DNA from: Streptomyces vietnamensis
Lineage (GTDB): Bacteria > Actinomycetota > Actinomycetes > Streptomycetales > Streptomycetaceae
NCBI RefSeq assembly: GCF_000830005.1
Contig: NZ_CP010407.1
Span: 1,364,001 to 1,428,000, forward strand
DNA length: 64,000 bases
Reading direction: 5' to 3'
The translations under genes were made by a program, and so were the position numbers. Below the pieces are notes generated by a model. That model was given only the letters and a program-made list of their open reading frames with translations. It searched no databases and had not been told where the DNA came from. Below are positions 8,725-17,116 of this stretch, piece after piece (the first letter of the stretch is position 1; the number at the start of each line of letters is the position of its first letter).

Positions 8725-9492
8725 TCACCCGACTCCGGCGTTCAGGAAAAGGCCGCCGTCGACGACGAGCGTCTGGCCGGTGATCCACTCCGACTGGGAC
8801 GAGGTGAGGAAGGCGGCCGCGCCGCCGATGTCCTCGGGCACGCCGAGCCGGCCGAGCGGATAGGCGGCGGCCGCCTCGGCCTCACGGCCCTCGTAGAGCG
8901 CCTGCGCGAATTTCGTCTTCACGACGGCCGGGGCGATCGCGTTGACCCGCACGAGCGGCGCGTATTCGTGCGCCAGCTGTAGGGTCAGATTGATCATCGC
9001 GGCCTTGCTCATGCCGTATGCGCCGATGAAAGGCGAGGCGGAGACGCCGGCGATCGAGGCGATGTTCACGATCGCCCCGCCGTGCTCCTTCTGCCAGGCG
9101 TGCCAGCTCCGCTGGGCGAGGCCGAGCGCGGAGATCACGTTCGTCTCGAAGACCTTGCGGGCCACCCCGAGGTCCATGTCCGCGATGGGCCCGAAGACCG
9201 GGTTCGTGCCGGCGTTGTTGACCAGGAAGTCCAGGCGGCCGAAGCCGTCCATCGCCGCCTCGACGGCGGCGGCCTGGTGGACCTCGTCGTGCGCCTTGCC
9301 GGGGACGCCGATCGCCCGGTCGGCCCCGAGCCGCTCGACGGCCTCCTTGAGGGCCTCCTCGCCGCGCCCGGTGATGACGACCCGGTCGCCGCGGGCGACC
9401 AGGGCCTCGGCGATGCCGTAGCCGATGCCCCGGCTGGCGCCGGTGACGAGGGCGACCTTGCCGGACAGCTCCGGCCGTTCCTGCGTGCTCAT
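8725..9492 (-). CDS. SDR family oxidoreductase
   Basis: Classical short-chain dehydrogenase/reductase of 255 residues. It shows the cofactor glycine motif TGASRGIG (17-24), the structural NNAG and the catalytic Ser with YGMSK. C-terminal TSSQSEWITGQTLVVDGG is typical of FabG-like enzymes. Substrate unknown; the family reduces 3-oxoacyl thioesters and many carbonyls with NAD(P)H. A strong GGAGGAGG site precedes the ATG. It lies 28 nt downstream of a second SDR gene and is almost certainly in one operon with it, suggesting joint action on an acyl or ketone substrate. Confidence 0.92.
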   Translation of the reverse strand: MSTQERPELSGKVALVTGASRGIGYGIAEALVARGDRVVITGRGEEALKEAVERLGADRAIGVPGKAHDEVHQAAAVEAAMDGFGRLDFLVNNAGTNPVFGPIADMDLGVARKVFETNVISALGLAQRSWHAWQKEHGGAIVNIASIAGVSASPFIGAYGMSKAAMINLTLQLAHEYAPLVRVNAIAPAVVKTKFAQALYEGREAEAAAAYPLGRLGVPEDIGGAAAFLTSSQSEWITGQTLVVDGGLFLNAGVG

Positions 9493-9520
9493 GCGCGCCT
9501 CCTCCTCTCGCCGCCGGTCG

Positions 9521-10282
9521 TCAGTTGAGCGGGCCGCCGGCCACGTACATGACCTGGCCGGAGACGAAGCCGGCGTCGTCGCCCGTGAAGAACGCGATCG
9601 CGTTGGCGACGTCCTCGGGGCGGCCGACCCGCTGCACCGGGATCATGGAGGCGGCGGCCGCCTGGAACCCCTCGAAGCCCATGCCGACGCGCTCGGCGGT
9701 CTGCGCGGTCATCTCGGTGACGATGAAGCCCGGGGCGACGGCGTTGGCGGTGATGCCGAACTTGCCGAGCTCCTTGGCGAGGGTCTTGGTGAAGCCCTGC
9801 AGACCCGCCTTGACGGCCGAGTAGTTGGCCTGGCCGCGGTTGCCGAGCGCCGAGGAGGAGGAGAGGGAGACGATACGGCCGAAGCCGGCGTCCACCATGT
9901 GCTTCTGGCACGCCTTCGCCATCAGGAAGGCGCCCTTGAGGTGGACGTTCATGACGAGGTCCCAGTCGGACTCGGACATCTTGAAGAGCAGGTTGTCGCG
10001 GAGCACGCCCGCGTTGTTGACGAGGATCGTCGGCGCGCCGAGCTCGGCGGCGATCCGCGCGACGGCGGCCTCCACCTGCGCGCCGTCCGAGACGTCGCAG
10101 CCGACCGCGAGAGCGGTGCCGCCCGCGGCGGTGATCTTCTCGACGGTGTCCTTGCAGGCCGCCTCGTCGAGGTCGAGTACGGCGACGGCGCGGCCCTCGG
10201 CCGCCAGGCGGAGCGCGGTGGCCGCGCCGATACCCCGTGCGGCACCCGTGACGACGGCTACGCGCTGCTCGGTGGTGGACAT
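9521..10282 (-). CDS. fabG: 3-oxoacyl-ACP reductase FabG-like
   Basis: 253-residue SDR enzyme with TGAARGIG, NNAG, catalytic Ser in SLSSSSA and YSAVK, and the FabG-like C terminus FVSGQVMYVAGGPLN. It probably reduces 3-oxoacyl-ACP or a related thioester with NADPH in the cytosol. The start is ATG 10282, with GAGGAG 8 nt upstream; longer open frames upstream lack a site. It is the first gene of a two-gene operon with another SDR. Streptomycetes have many FabG paralogues, and this one is outside the essential fab cluster, so a specialised role is likely. Confidence 0.9.
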   Translation of the reverse strand: MSTTEQRVAVVTGAARGIGAATALRLAAEGRAVAVLDLDEAACKDTVEKITAAGGTALAVGCDVSDGAQVEAAVARIAAELGAPTILVNNAGVLRDNLLFKMSESDWDLVMNVHLKGAFLMAKACQKHMVDAGFGRIVSLSSSSALGNRGQANYSAVKAGLQGFTKTLAKELGKFGITANAVAPGFIVTEMTAQTAERVGMGFEGFQAAAASMIPVQRVGRPEDVANAIAFFTGDDAGFVSGQVMYVAGGPLN

Positions 10283-10400
10283 GCTTGGTTCTCCTCGCCC
10301 TTGGATCGTCCCTGGTCGCGGTCGAACCGGTGGCCGCTCCTGCGTCCCGCACATGAGCGACCGCTTAGTATCGTCCGCAGACGAGACGCTAGAAGCCCTG

Positions 10401-10429
10401 GCACCCGGTGTCAACGGCCCACCGGGTGC
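10401..10429 (-). terminator. Hairpin downstream of DUF3037 gene
   Basis: Perfect inverted repeat GCACCCGGTG/CACCGGGTGC with a 9-nt loop, 33 nt past the DUF3037 stop on the minus strand and before fabG. Just inside it, at 10435-10467, an 11-nt motif GTCACTCCTCG is repeated about three times in tandem. Confidence 0.55.
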
Positions 10430-10461
10430 ACCAGGTCACTCCTCGGTCACTCCTCGGTCAC

Positions 10462-10845
10462 TCACCGCACGAGCAGGTCGAGCAGCCGTTCCACCTCGGC
10501 TTCCGGGTCGGTCGTCAGACCCGTGTGGACGGGCCCCGGCTGCACCACCGTGGAGCGCGGCGCGATCAGCCAGCGGAAGCGCCGTCCCGCGTCGTCGCGC
10601 GCGGCCTGACCCGCCGCGTCGCCGCCCAGGCAGACCCCCTCGACGGCGCGCAGCGCGGCCCGTACGCCGGTCACGTCGGCCGCCGGGTCGAGCACCGTCA
10701 GCTTGGCCTCGTCCAGGTGCGTACGGGCGGCCACGAAGGACCGGGCGCGGCAGTAGACGACCACTCCCGCGTTGAAGCACTCGCCGCGCTCCACCCGCGG
10801 CACGACGCGCAGCAGCGCGTACTCGAAGACATCGCGGTCGGTCAC
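10462..10845 (-). CDS. DUF3037 family protein
   Basis: 127 residues opening MTDRDVFEYALLRVVPRVERGECFNAGVVVYCR, the characteristic start of DUF3037. The biochemical role of the family is unknown. Its GTG start overlaps the stop of the HipA-like kinase gene as GTGA, so the two are translationally coupled. This pairing recurs in actinomycetes by my recollection of the families. A co-acting or substrate relation with the kinase is an inference from coupling alone. Confidence 0.85.
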   Translation of the reverse strand: MTDRDVFEYALLRVVPRVERGECFNAGVVVYCRARSFVAARTHLDEAKLTVLDPAADVTGVRAALRAVEGVCLGGDAAGQAARDDAGRRFRWLIAPRSTVVQPGPVHTGLTTDPEAEVERLLDLLVR

Positions 10846-11687
10846 GTCGTGCTGTCCTTCTCGGTGGAGTGCTTCCGGGGCGCGAGTCGCTCGGCGAGCC
10901 AGCCGGGCGGCTGCTGCGGCCGGCCCTCGGTGCGCGGTCCGAGCGTGATCCGCTCGTGGATGGTGGCGGCGCGCGGCAGCAGCGCGGAGACGTAGGCGGC
11001 GCGCACCTCGTCCGTGCCGTCGAAGCCGGGCTCGTCGACGAGCCACTCGTCGGGGACGTCGGCGGCGACCTCCTCCAGGAGCTCGCGGGTGACGAGCGGG
11101 GCGAGCTCGGCGGCCGCGGCGGCGATGTCCGGGCCGAAGGGGGCGAGCGCGTGGTCGGAGGCGTCGTACGGCTTGGCGGCGGAGGCCTGGGCACCCGGCC
11201 AGTTGTGGTGCCAGATCATGGTGGCGCCGTGGTCGATGAGCCACAGGTCGCCGTGCCAGACGAGCATGTTCGGGTTGCGCCAGGACCGGTCGACGTTGTT
11301 GATGACCGCGTCGAACCAGACGACCTTCCCGGCCTCCTTCGGGTCGACCTCGTACGCGAGCGGGTCGAAGCCCAGCGCGCCGGGCAGGAAGTCCATGCCC
11401 AGGTTGAGCCCGCCGCTCGCCTTGAGCAGCTCCTGCACCTCCTGGTCGGGCTCGGAGAGCCCGATGACCGGGTCGAGCTGGATGGTGACGAGCTCCGGCA
11501 CCCGCAGGCCGAGCCGGCGGGCGAGCTGCCCGCAGATGACCTCGGCGACCAGGGTCTTGCGGCCCTGGCCCGCGCCGGTGAATTTCATGACGTACGTGCC
11601 GAGGTCGTCGGCCTCGACGATCCCGGGGAGCGAGCCGCCTTCACGCAAGGGCGTGACGTAGCGGGTCGCTGTCACCTCTGTAAGCAT
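10842..11687 (-). CDS. HipA-like kinase domain protein
   Basis: 281 residues resembling the kinase core of HipA. Residues near the N terminus (TYVMKFTGAGQGRKTLVAEV) provide a glycine-rich loop and lysine. The catalytic segment is INNVDRSWRNPNMLVW with Asp and Asn in kinase spacing, followed by LWLIDHGATM as the metal-binding Asp motif. No HipB-type antitoxin is next to it; the partner is DUF3037, with a 4-nt GTGA overlap. Target unknown. The ribosome site before ATG 11687 is weak, and GTG 11675 (VTATRY) is an alternative start. Confidence 0.82.
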   Translation of the reverse strand: MLTEVTATRYVTPLREGGSLPGIVEADDLGTYVMKFTGAGQGRKTLVAEVICGQLARRLGLRVPELVTIQLDPVIGLSEPDQEVQELLKASGGLNLGMDFLPGALGFDPLAYEVDPKEAGKVVWFDAVINNVDRSWRNPNMLVWHGDLWLIDHGATMIWHHNWPGAQASAAKPYDASDHALAPFGPDIAAAAAELAPLVTRELLEEVAADVPDEWLVDEPGFDGTDEVRAAYVSALLPRAATIHERITLGPRTEGRPQQPPGWLAERLAPRKHSTEKDSTT

Positions 11688-11711
11688 CCGCCCAGGGTAT
11701 CGGCGTCGTGA

Positions 11712-11850
11712 TCGTCGCGGCACGGCGTTCGTGCGCCGCTCCGCATCGTCGCGGCACGACGTCCGTAGGCGCACTCCGTACCGTCGCGGCACGACGTCCG
11801 TACGCGCACCCCGTATCGGCGCGGCACGACGTCCGTAGGCGTGCTCCGTC
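11712..11850. repeat. Four tandem 35-bp repeats downstream of TetR gene
   Basis: Four head-to-tail units at 11712-11745 (34 bp), 11746-11780, 11781-11815 and 11816-11850. The core TCGCGGCACGACGTCCGTA is nearly identical in units 2-4; unit 1 is more diverged. Each unit contains GTCG-CGGCA-CGAC, a small inverted repeat. The last unit reaches into the TetR stop codon. The array fills the gap between the TetR gene and the HipA-like gene. Confidence 0.85.
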
Positions 11851-12604
11851 AGCGTGCGGCGGACGCGGCCAGGATGCGGTCGAGCAGCGCGTCGAGCCCG
11901 TCGGTCAGCTCCTGGTAGCCGCCCTTCTCGGCCAGGGAGGGCGCGGTCTCGCGCAGCCGGGGAAGCTCGCGGGCCGGCATCAGGTGCAGGCCGAGGCGGA
12001 ACGCCGGATCGGGTTCGTCGGGGTTGTCGACCATGGCCCGCAGGTCGCTGAAGATGTAGCCGAGCACCCATGCGGTGACCGCCCGGTAGGCGGTGACGAC
12101 GCCCTGTTCGTCGAGCCCGGCGCGGTCGAGCTGCGCCAGCACCCGCTCGTGGGCCTGCAGCACCGCGAGCGGGCGCCGGGCCAGCGGTACGGCGAGCAGT
12201 CGGGTGGCGAGCAGCGGCACGACGTGCGGGTGGGCGAGGGAGATCCGGTACAGGGCGCAGGCGCCGCGGAGGAGTTCGGCGCGCCATTCGGGCAGGTCGG
12301 GCGCCTGGCCGCGGGGGGCGGGCTCCTCGCGCGCAAGGTCCTCGTCCAGTTCGGTGTAGAGCTGCTCGACGAGTCCGTCCAGGAGCGCGTCCTTGCTGGG
12401 TGCGTAGCGGTACAGCGCCATCGCCTCGACGTCGAGCTCCGCGGCGACCCGCCGCATGCTCAGTGCGGACAGGCCCTCGTGGTCCACCACGTCGAGGGCC
12501 GCGGCGAGCACGCGCTCACGGCTCAGCCGGCGGCGGCCGCGGCGGCGCTCGGTGGGGTGGCCGATGTCCACCTTCCTGCGGTCCGGCTGGGTGCTGCTGA
12601 CCAT
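11849..12604 (-). CDS. TetR family regulator with TetR_C_1-type effector domain
   Basis: 251 residues: a basic N terminus (ERRRGRRRLSRERVL), a TetR helix-turn-helix around residues 27-75 (SMRRVAAELDVEAMALYRY), then an all-helical C-terminal domain of the TetR_C_1 kind found in tetracycline-repressor-like proteins. GGAGG lies 6 nt before the ATG. It is divergent from the glycosyltransferase operon across an AT-rich 187-bp gap, so that operon and its own gene are the likely targets. The ligand is unknown. The 3' end enters a tandem 35-bp repeat array. Confidence 0.9.
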   Translation of the reverse strand: MVSSTQPDRRKVDIGHPTERRRGRRRLSRERVLAAALDVVDHEGLSALSMRRVAAELDVEAMALYRYAPSKDALLDGLVEQLYTELDEDLAREEPAPRGQAPDLPEWRAELLRGACALYRISLAHPHVVPLLATRLLAVPLARRPLAVLQAHERVLAQLDRAGLDEQGVVTAYRAVTAWVLGYIFSDLRAMVDNPDEPDPAFRLGLHLMPARELPRLRETAPSLAEKGGYQELTDGLDALLDRILAASAAR

Positions 12605-12791
12605 GGCGTGCCTCCGGGCTCGACGTCGCGGGGCGACTCCTCCCGACTATATCTGAATGCCCTGAAGCCATACATTTACACCATAAGTAGACATTTATTG
12701 ACAGGCATGACACAGCGGCGCAATATGTATGTTTAAAACGTAGACGTACGACGACAGCACGCCTGCACCGTCCTCCTTGGAGGCCGCTGAC
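12605..12791. promoter_or_regulatory. AT-rich divergent promoter region
   Basis: Strikingly AT-rich for this genome. On the plus strand TTGACA (12698-12703) is followed after 17 nt by CAATAT (12721-12726), a plausible promoter for the glycan operon. CATACAT (12669-12675) and ATGTATG (12725-12731) are inverted around it and could be TetR contacts. TTGGAGG at 12778-12784 is the ribosome site for the first gene. Confidence 0.5.
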
Positions 12792-15467
12792 ATGGACGGC
12801 AACCGCATCCCCCGCACCGAGTGCTCCGAGCTGAACGACCCGCACCCGCTCGTCCGGCCCCGTCTCACCCTCGTCGTCCCGACGCGCAACGAGCGCGAAT
12901 CCGTGCCGCTGCTGCTGCGCGCCCTGGAACCGGCCTTCGACGGGCTGCCCGTCGAGATCCTGTTCGTCGACGACAGCGACGACGACACACCGGAGACGGC
13001 CGCGCGGCACGCACCCGGCTGTCGGCTGCCGGTCCGCATGATCCACCGGGAGAAGGGGGCCCGCGAGGGCGGCCTGGCGGGTGCCGTCCTCGCGGGCGCA
13101 CGTCATGCCCGGGGCGAATGGGCCCTGGTCATGGACGCCGACCTCCAGCACCCTCCGCAGGCCGCCGCCGCCCTCGCCCGTACCGCCCTGGGGCACGGCG
13201 TCGACATCGTGGTCGGCACCCGCTATGCCGGGTCCGGATCGACCGGCGACGGGCTCGACGGCCCCACCCGCCGGCTCGTCTCCCGCGGCAGCACGGTGCT
13301 CGCCAAGACGGTCTTCCCCCGCCGTCTCGCCGGCGTCAGCGACCCCATGAGCGGGCTCTTCGCCTTCCGTGTCGCCGCGATCGACCTGGACCGGCTCAGC
13401 CCCCTCGGCTTCAAGGTCCTCCTCGAAGTGCTCGTCAGACACCCGGGCGCACGCGTGGCCGAGGTCTCCTACCGGTTCGCGCCCCGCGCGGCCGGCACCT
13501 CCAAGGCCTCGCTGCGCGAAGGGCTGCGGTTCCTGCGGCACCTGGCCCGGCTGCGCCGGCCCCACCCCGGCGGCGCGCACCGCGGCGACACGGGTCACCA
13601 CGCGTCATCCGACCACCCCGGCCTCGGCCCCACCGCGCGGTTCCTGGCCTTCGGGCTCGTCGGCCTCAGCGGCATCGCCGTCAACACCGCCGCCCTGTGG
13701 TTCTTCCACTCCGTGGTGGGACTCCATCAGCTCCTCGGCGCCACGCTCGCCACCCAGGTGTCGTCCCTGTGGAACTGGGCCCTCCTCGAAACGCTGGTCT
13801 ACCGAGGCGGCCGGGGCGGCGGCAGGCGCGCTGCCGTCGCCCGCGGTCTCGCCTTCCTCGCCCTGAACAACCTGCTGCTGCTCGGCCGGCTGCCCCTCCT
13901 CCAGCTGCTCGTCCTCGCCGGGATCGGGCTGCTCACCGCCAACGTCCTCAGCCTCGTGGTGCTCTTCGTGGTCCGCTTCCTCTTCAGCGACCTGCTCATC
14001 TACCGCGGTCACCATGGCGAGGGAACCCGCCGCGACCCCGTGCGCGTGCTCGTCGCCCCGGGCTCCGCCGTCCCCGGAACCGTGACCCCCTCCCCCGGAG
14101 CCGCCCCCGCCCCCTCCCCCGCTCCCGCCGCCGCAGGCACCGCCACGACGCCCACGGCCCCGCCCGCACCCCCCACGGCCTCCCCGGCCCACCCCAAGCG
14201 CCCCCGCTACCTGACCTACCGCTACGACATCGCCGGCACCGTCACCATCGGCTCCCAGATACGCCTGCCCGAGCTGGAGTTCTTCCGCGCCCAGTGGGTG
14301 CCGCCGGACGCCTGTGACATCACCGTCCGCGTCGGCGACGTCGGCCGCCGGTTCCCGCGCCACCGCGCGGTCATGACCGAGATCCCCGGCCGCGGCGCAC
14401 CGCAGCCCACCACCGTGCAGTACGAGGAGCAGCTCGGCCGGTTCGGCGCCAACTTCCGCGTCGACATCGGCGCCCCCATCGCCGTCCTCGTCAGCCCGCT
14501 GCTCGCCCGCTCCCCGCACGTCGTCTACACGAACGTCCTGGAGGCGCTGCTGCGCTTCGTGCTCGTCTCCCGCGACCGGATGCTCCTGCACTCCGCGTGC
14601 GTCGAGCTGGGCGGCACCGGCGTGATGCTCTCCGCGCTCACCGACACCGGCAAGACGTCCACCGTCCTGCGGCTCCTCAGCGAACACGACGGGCGGTTCC
14701 TGTCCGACGACATGACCGTCGTCGACGCCACCGGCAACGCCCTGTGCTTCCCCAAGCCGCTCACCATCAGCGCGCACACCCTGCACGCCGTGCGCTCCGA
14801 CGACCTGACCCCCCACGAATGGCGCCGGCTGCAGCGGCAGAGCCGCCTGCACTCCAAGGAGGGCCGCTCCTTCGCCTTCACCCTGGCCCGCCACAACCTG
14901 CCCATCATGGGCATCAACGCGGTTACGCAGATCCTCGTGCCCCCGCCGAAGTACGCCGTCGACCGGCTCGTGTCCTGCCGGCTGAGCAGCGCGATCAAGG
15001 TGACCGAACTCTTCGTCATCGAGCGCGGCGAGCCCCGTCTGAGCGACCTCGGGCACGAGGAGACCGTCAGCCGGCTGCTCGTCAACACCGAGGACGCCTA
15101 CGGCTTCCCGCCGTTCCGGTACTTCGCCCCCGCCATCACCGTCGACGGGCTCGACCACGCCCAGCTGCGCAGCCGCGAGCGGGACGTCCTGGCCGGCTTC
15201 CTCTCCGGCGTGCGCACCCGCGTCCTGGCCTCCGACCGCTTCGGCTGGGCCGACGAGATACCCCGGCTCCTCGCCGCGGACCGGACGGCGGTCAACGGCC
15301 ACCCGGTCCCCGGGGCCGAAGGGCATCCGTGGCCGCACTGGGAGCCGGAGACCCCGGAGAGCGAACCGTCCCCGCCCGTACGCTCCGGCACCCTGCCCCC
15401 CTACACCACCGTTCCGACCGACTCCGGCGCCTCCCGCGTGGACGGCCCCGGTGGGAGGACGTCATGA
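12792..15467 (+). CDS. GT2 glycosyltransferase-GtrA-HPrK-like ATPase fusion
   Basis: 891-residue protein with three parts. Residues about 20-240 are a DPM1-like family 2 glycosyltransferase (VVPTRNERESV, FVDDSDDDT, MDADLQHPP), predicted to move mannose or glucose from a nucleotide sugar to polyprenyl phosphate. Residues about 275-395 are a four-helix GtrA domain, linked with flipping such lipids. After a Pro/Ala linker (405-465), a C-terminal region carries a P-loop TDTGKTST near residue 615 and FLSDDMTVVD, as in HPr-kinase-like proteins. GT2-GtrA fusions are known; the added kinase-like part is unusual. ATG 12792 has TTGGAGG 8 nt upstream. First gene of a five-gene operon; its stop overlaps the next ATG. 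Confidence 0.85.
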   Translation: MDGNRIPRTECSELNDPHPLVRPRLTLVVPTRNERESVPLLLRALEPAFDGLPVEILFVDDSDDDTPETAARHAPGCRLPVRMIHREKGAREGGLAGAVLAGARHARGEWALVMDADLQHPPQAAAALARTALGHGVDIVVGTRYAGSGSTGDGLDGPTRRLVSRGSTVLAKTVFPRRLAGVSDPMSGLFAFRVAAIDLDRLSPLGFKVLLEVLVRHPGARVAEVSYRFAPRAAGTSKASLREGLRFLRHLARLRRPHPGGAHRGDTGHHASSDHPGLGPTARFLAFGLVGLSGIAVNTAALWFFHSVVGLHQLLGATLATQVSSLWNWALLETLVYRGGRGGGRRAAVARGLAFLALNNLLLLGRLPLLQLLVLAGIGLLTANVLSLVVLFVVRFLFSDLLIYRGHHGEGTRRDPVRVLVAPGSAVPGTVTPSPGAAPAPSPAPAAAGTATTPTAPPAPPTASPAHPKRPRYLTYRYDIAGTVTIGSQIRLPELEFFRAQWVPPDACDITVRVGDVGRRFPRHRAVMTEIPGRGAPQPTTVQYEEQLGRFGANFRVDIGAPIAVLVSPLLARSPHVVYTNVLEALLRFVLVSRDRMLLHSACVELGGTGVMLSALTDTGKTSTVLRLLSEHDGRFLSDDMTVVDATGNALCFPKPLTISAHTLHAVRSDDLTPHEWRRLQRQSRLHSKEGRSFAFTLARHNLPIMGINAVTQILVPPPKYAVDRLVSCRLSSAIKVTELFVIERGEPRLSDLGHEETVSRLLVNTEDAYGFPPFRYFAPAITVDGLDHAQLRSRERDVLAGFLSGVRTRVLASDRFGWADEIPRLLAADRTAVNGHPVPGAEGHPWPHWEPETPESEPSPPVRSGTLPPYTTVPTDSGASRVDGPGGRTS

Positions 15468-17116
15468 GCCGTCCCCCGTACTCCGCCGAGGACGCGACGG
15501 CCGGACCCGGCGCCGACACCTCCACGCGGACCGCCACCGGACCCCCGGGAACGACCGGCGCCCCGGCCCGCCCGCACCGGCGTCCCACCGCCGAGTGGGT
15601 CCTGCTCACCGCCCTGCCGCTCACCGCCGTCCTCGCCCTGGCCGCCTTCCTGCGGTTCTGGCAGCTCACCCGGATCGGCTTCAACAGCGACGAGGCCGTC
15701 TACACCGGCACCGCCGCCTCCCTGGCCGGCGACCCGGCCATGCAGCCGGTGTTCCCCGTCTTCCGCGCCCACCCCGTGCTGTTCACCGGCTTCGTGTCGC
15801 TCTTCCTGCGCGGCGGCACCGACGAGTTCACGGCCCGCGCGGTCGCGGCCGGCGTCGGCGTCGTGACCGTCGCCGTCACGTACCTGCTGGCCCGCAGGCT
15901 CTACGGGCACGCCGCGGGGCTCGCCGCCGCGCTGCTGCTCGCCATCATGCCGTACCACGTGGTGGTGACCCGTCAGGTGCTGCTCGACGGGCTGATGACG
16001 CTGTTCGCCACGCTGGCGCTGTACTGCGTCGTACGGTACGTGCAGGCGGGCCGCGACGGGCTCCCCTGGCTGCTCGCCGCCGCGGGGTCGCTGGGGGCCG
16101 CCGCGCTCTCCAAGGAGACGGCGCTCGTGCTCGTCTGCGGCCTGTACGTCTTCTTCGTCCTCAGCCGTTCGGTACGGATGCGGTGGCGGGACGCCGTTCT
16201 CGCCACCGGCCTCCTCGCCCTCGTCGTCGCCGCCTTCCCGCTCGCGACGTGGGTCGCGGGCCACCGCGGCACCGGGCAGAACTACCTGCAGTGGCAGCTG
16301 TTCCGGCGTGCCAACCATCCGATGGGCTTCTACGCCGTGACGGTGCCGCAGGTCATCGGCTGGGCCGTCCTCGCGGCCGCCGTGGTCGGCCTCGTCTGGC
16401 TGCGCCGCCGCAACGGCTGGCGCGAGGGCCTGCTGCTGTGCTGGATCGCCGCGCCCGTGCTGTTCTTCACCCTGTGGCCCGTCAAGGGCTTCCCCTACCT
16501 GCTGCCGATCGCGCCGCCGCTCGCCGTGCTCGCCGGCCGCACGCTGGGCGCCCTCGCCGGGCTCCGGATGCGGACCGGCCGGCTGCGGGTACCGACCCGT
16601 CGGCTGGCCGCCGCCGGCGCCGTCCTCGTCGCGCTCGCCGTCGCCCTGTCCCTCGCCCTCCCGTCCGCCGCCCGCATCACCGCCGCTCCGAAGGGCTCGT
16701 TCCTGGCCGGTTCCGGCGGCCTGCCGGGCGGCCGCGAGGCGGGCCAGTGGGTGCGCGAGCACGTGCCCGGCGGGGCACGGCTGCTCGCCGCCGGCCCCTC
16801 GGTCGCCAATGTGCTCCAGTTCTACGGAGGCAGACCCGTATCGGCGCTGTCGGTGAGCGTCAACCGGCTCTACCGCAACCCCTCGTACATGCCGGTGCCC
16901 AACCCCGACCGCTCGCTGCGCGACGGCGAGTTCCAGTACCTCGTCTGGGACTCCTACACCGCCCACCGCGCCCCGTTCTACGGCGCGAAGATCCGGCAGC
17001 TGGTCGACAAGTACCACGGCGCGGCCGTCTACAGCTCCGCCGTACGGGTCCCCGCCTCCTCCACCGACCCCACGCCCACTCCGGTCATCGTCATCTACAA
17101 GGTGCGTGTGTCATGA
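15464..17116 (+). CDS. PMT/ArnT-type membrane glycosyltransferase
   Basis: 550-residue polytopic protein with about ten hydrophobic segments and a C-terminal extracytoplasmic tail. The first external loop has FNSDEAVYTG, the acidic motif of GT-C transferases that use polyprenyl-phosphate sugars (PMT, ArnT); LSKETALVLV is also typical. It probably transfers the sugar made by the preceding GT2 protein onto an exported acceptor, which is not identifiable. Its ATG overlaps the previous stop (ATGA), with GGGAGG upstream. An N-terminal disordered stretch of about 40 residues precedes the first helix. Confidence 0.86.
   Translation: MSRPPYSAEDATAGPGADTSTRTATGPPGTTGAPARPHRRPTAEWVLLTALPLTAVLALAAFLRFWQLTRIGFNSDEAVYTGTAASLAGDPAMQPVFPVFRAHPVLFTGFVSLFLRGGTDEFTARAVAAGVGVVTVAVTYLLARRLYGHAAGLAAALLLAIMPYHVVVTRQVLLDGLMTLFATLALYCVVRYVQAGRDGLPWLLAAAGSLGAAALSKETALVLVCGLYVFFVLSRSVRMRWRDAVLATGLLALVVAAFPLATWVAGHRGTGQNYLQWQLFRRANHPMGFYAVTVPQVIGWAVLAAAVVGLVWLRRRNGWREGLLLCWIAAPVLFFTLWPVKGFPYLLPIAPPLAVLAGRTLGALAGLRMRTGRLRVPTRRLAAAGAVLVALAVALSLALPSAARITAAPKGSFLAGSGGLPGGREAGQWVREHVPGGARLLAAGPSVANVLQFYGGRPVSALSVSVNRLYRNPSYMPVPNPDRSLRDGEFQYLVWDSYTAHRAPFYGAKIRQLVDKYHGAAVYSSAVRVPASSTDPTPTPVIVIYKVRVS

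Noticed and set aside
11712..11850. Tandem repeats as a CRISPR array
   Set aside because: Repeats are contiguous without unique spacers and no cas genes are present.
13605..15338. 577-codon frame antisense to the GT2-GtrA-kinase gene
   Set aside because: Gly/Glu/Val-rich shadow of a high-GC gene; the plus strand has clear domains and a good start.
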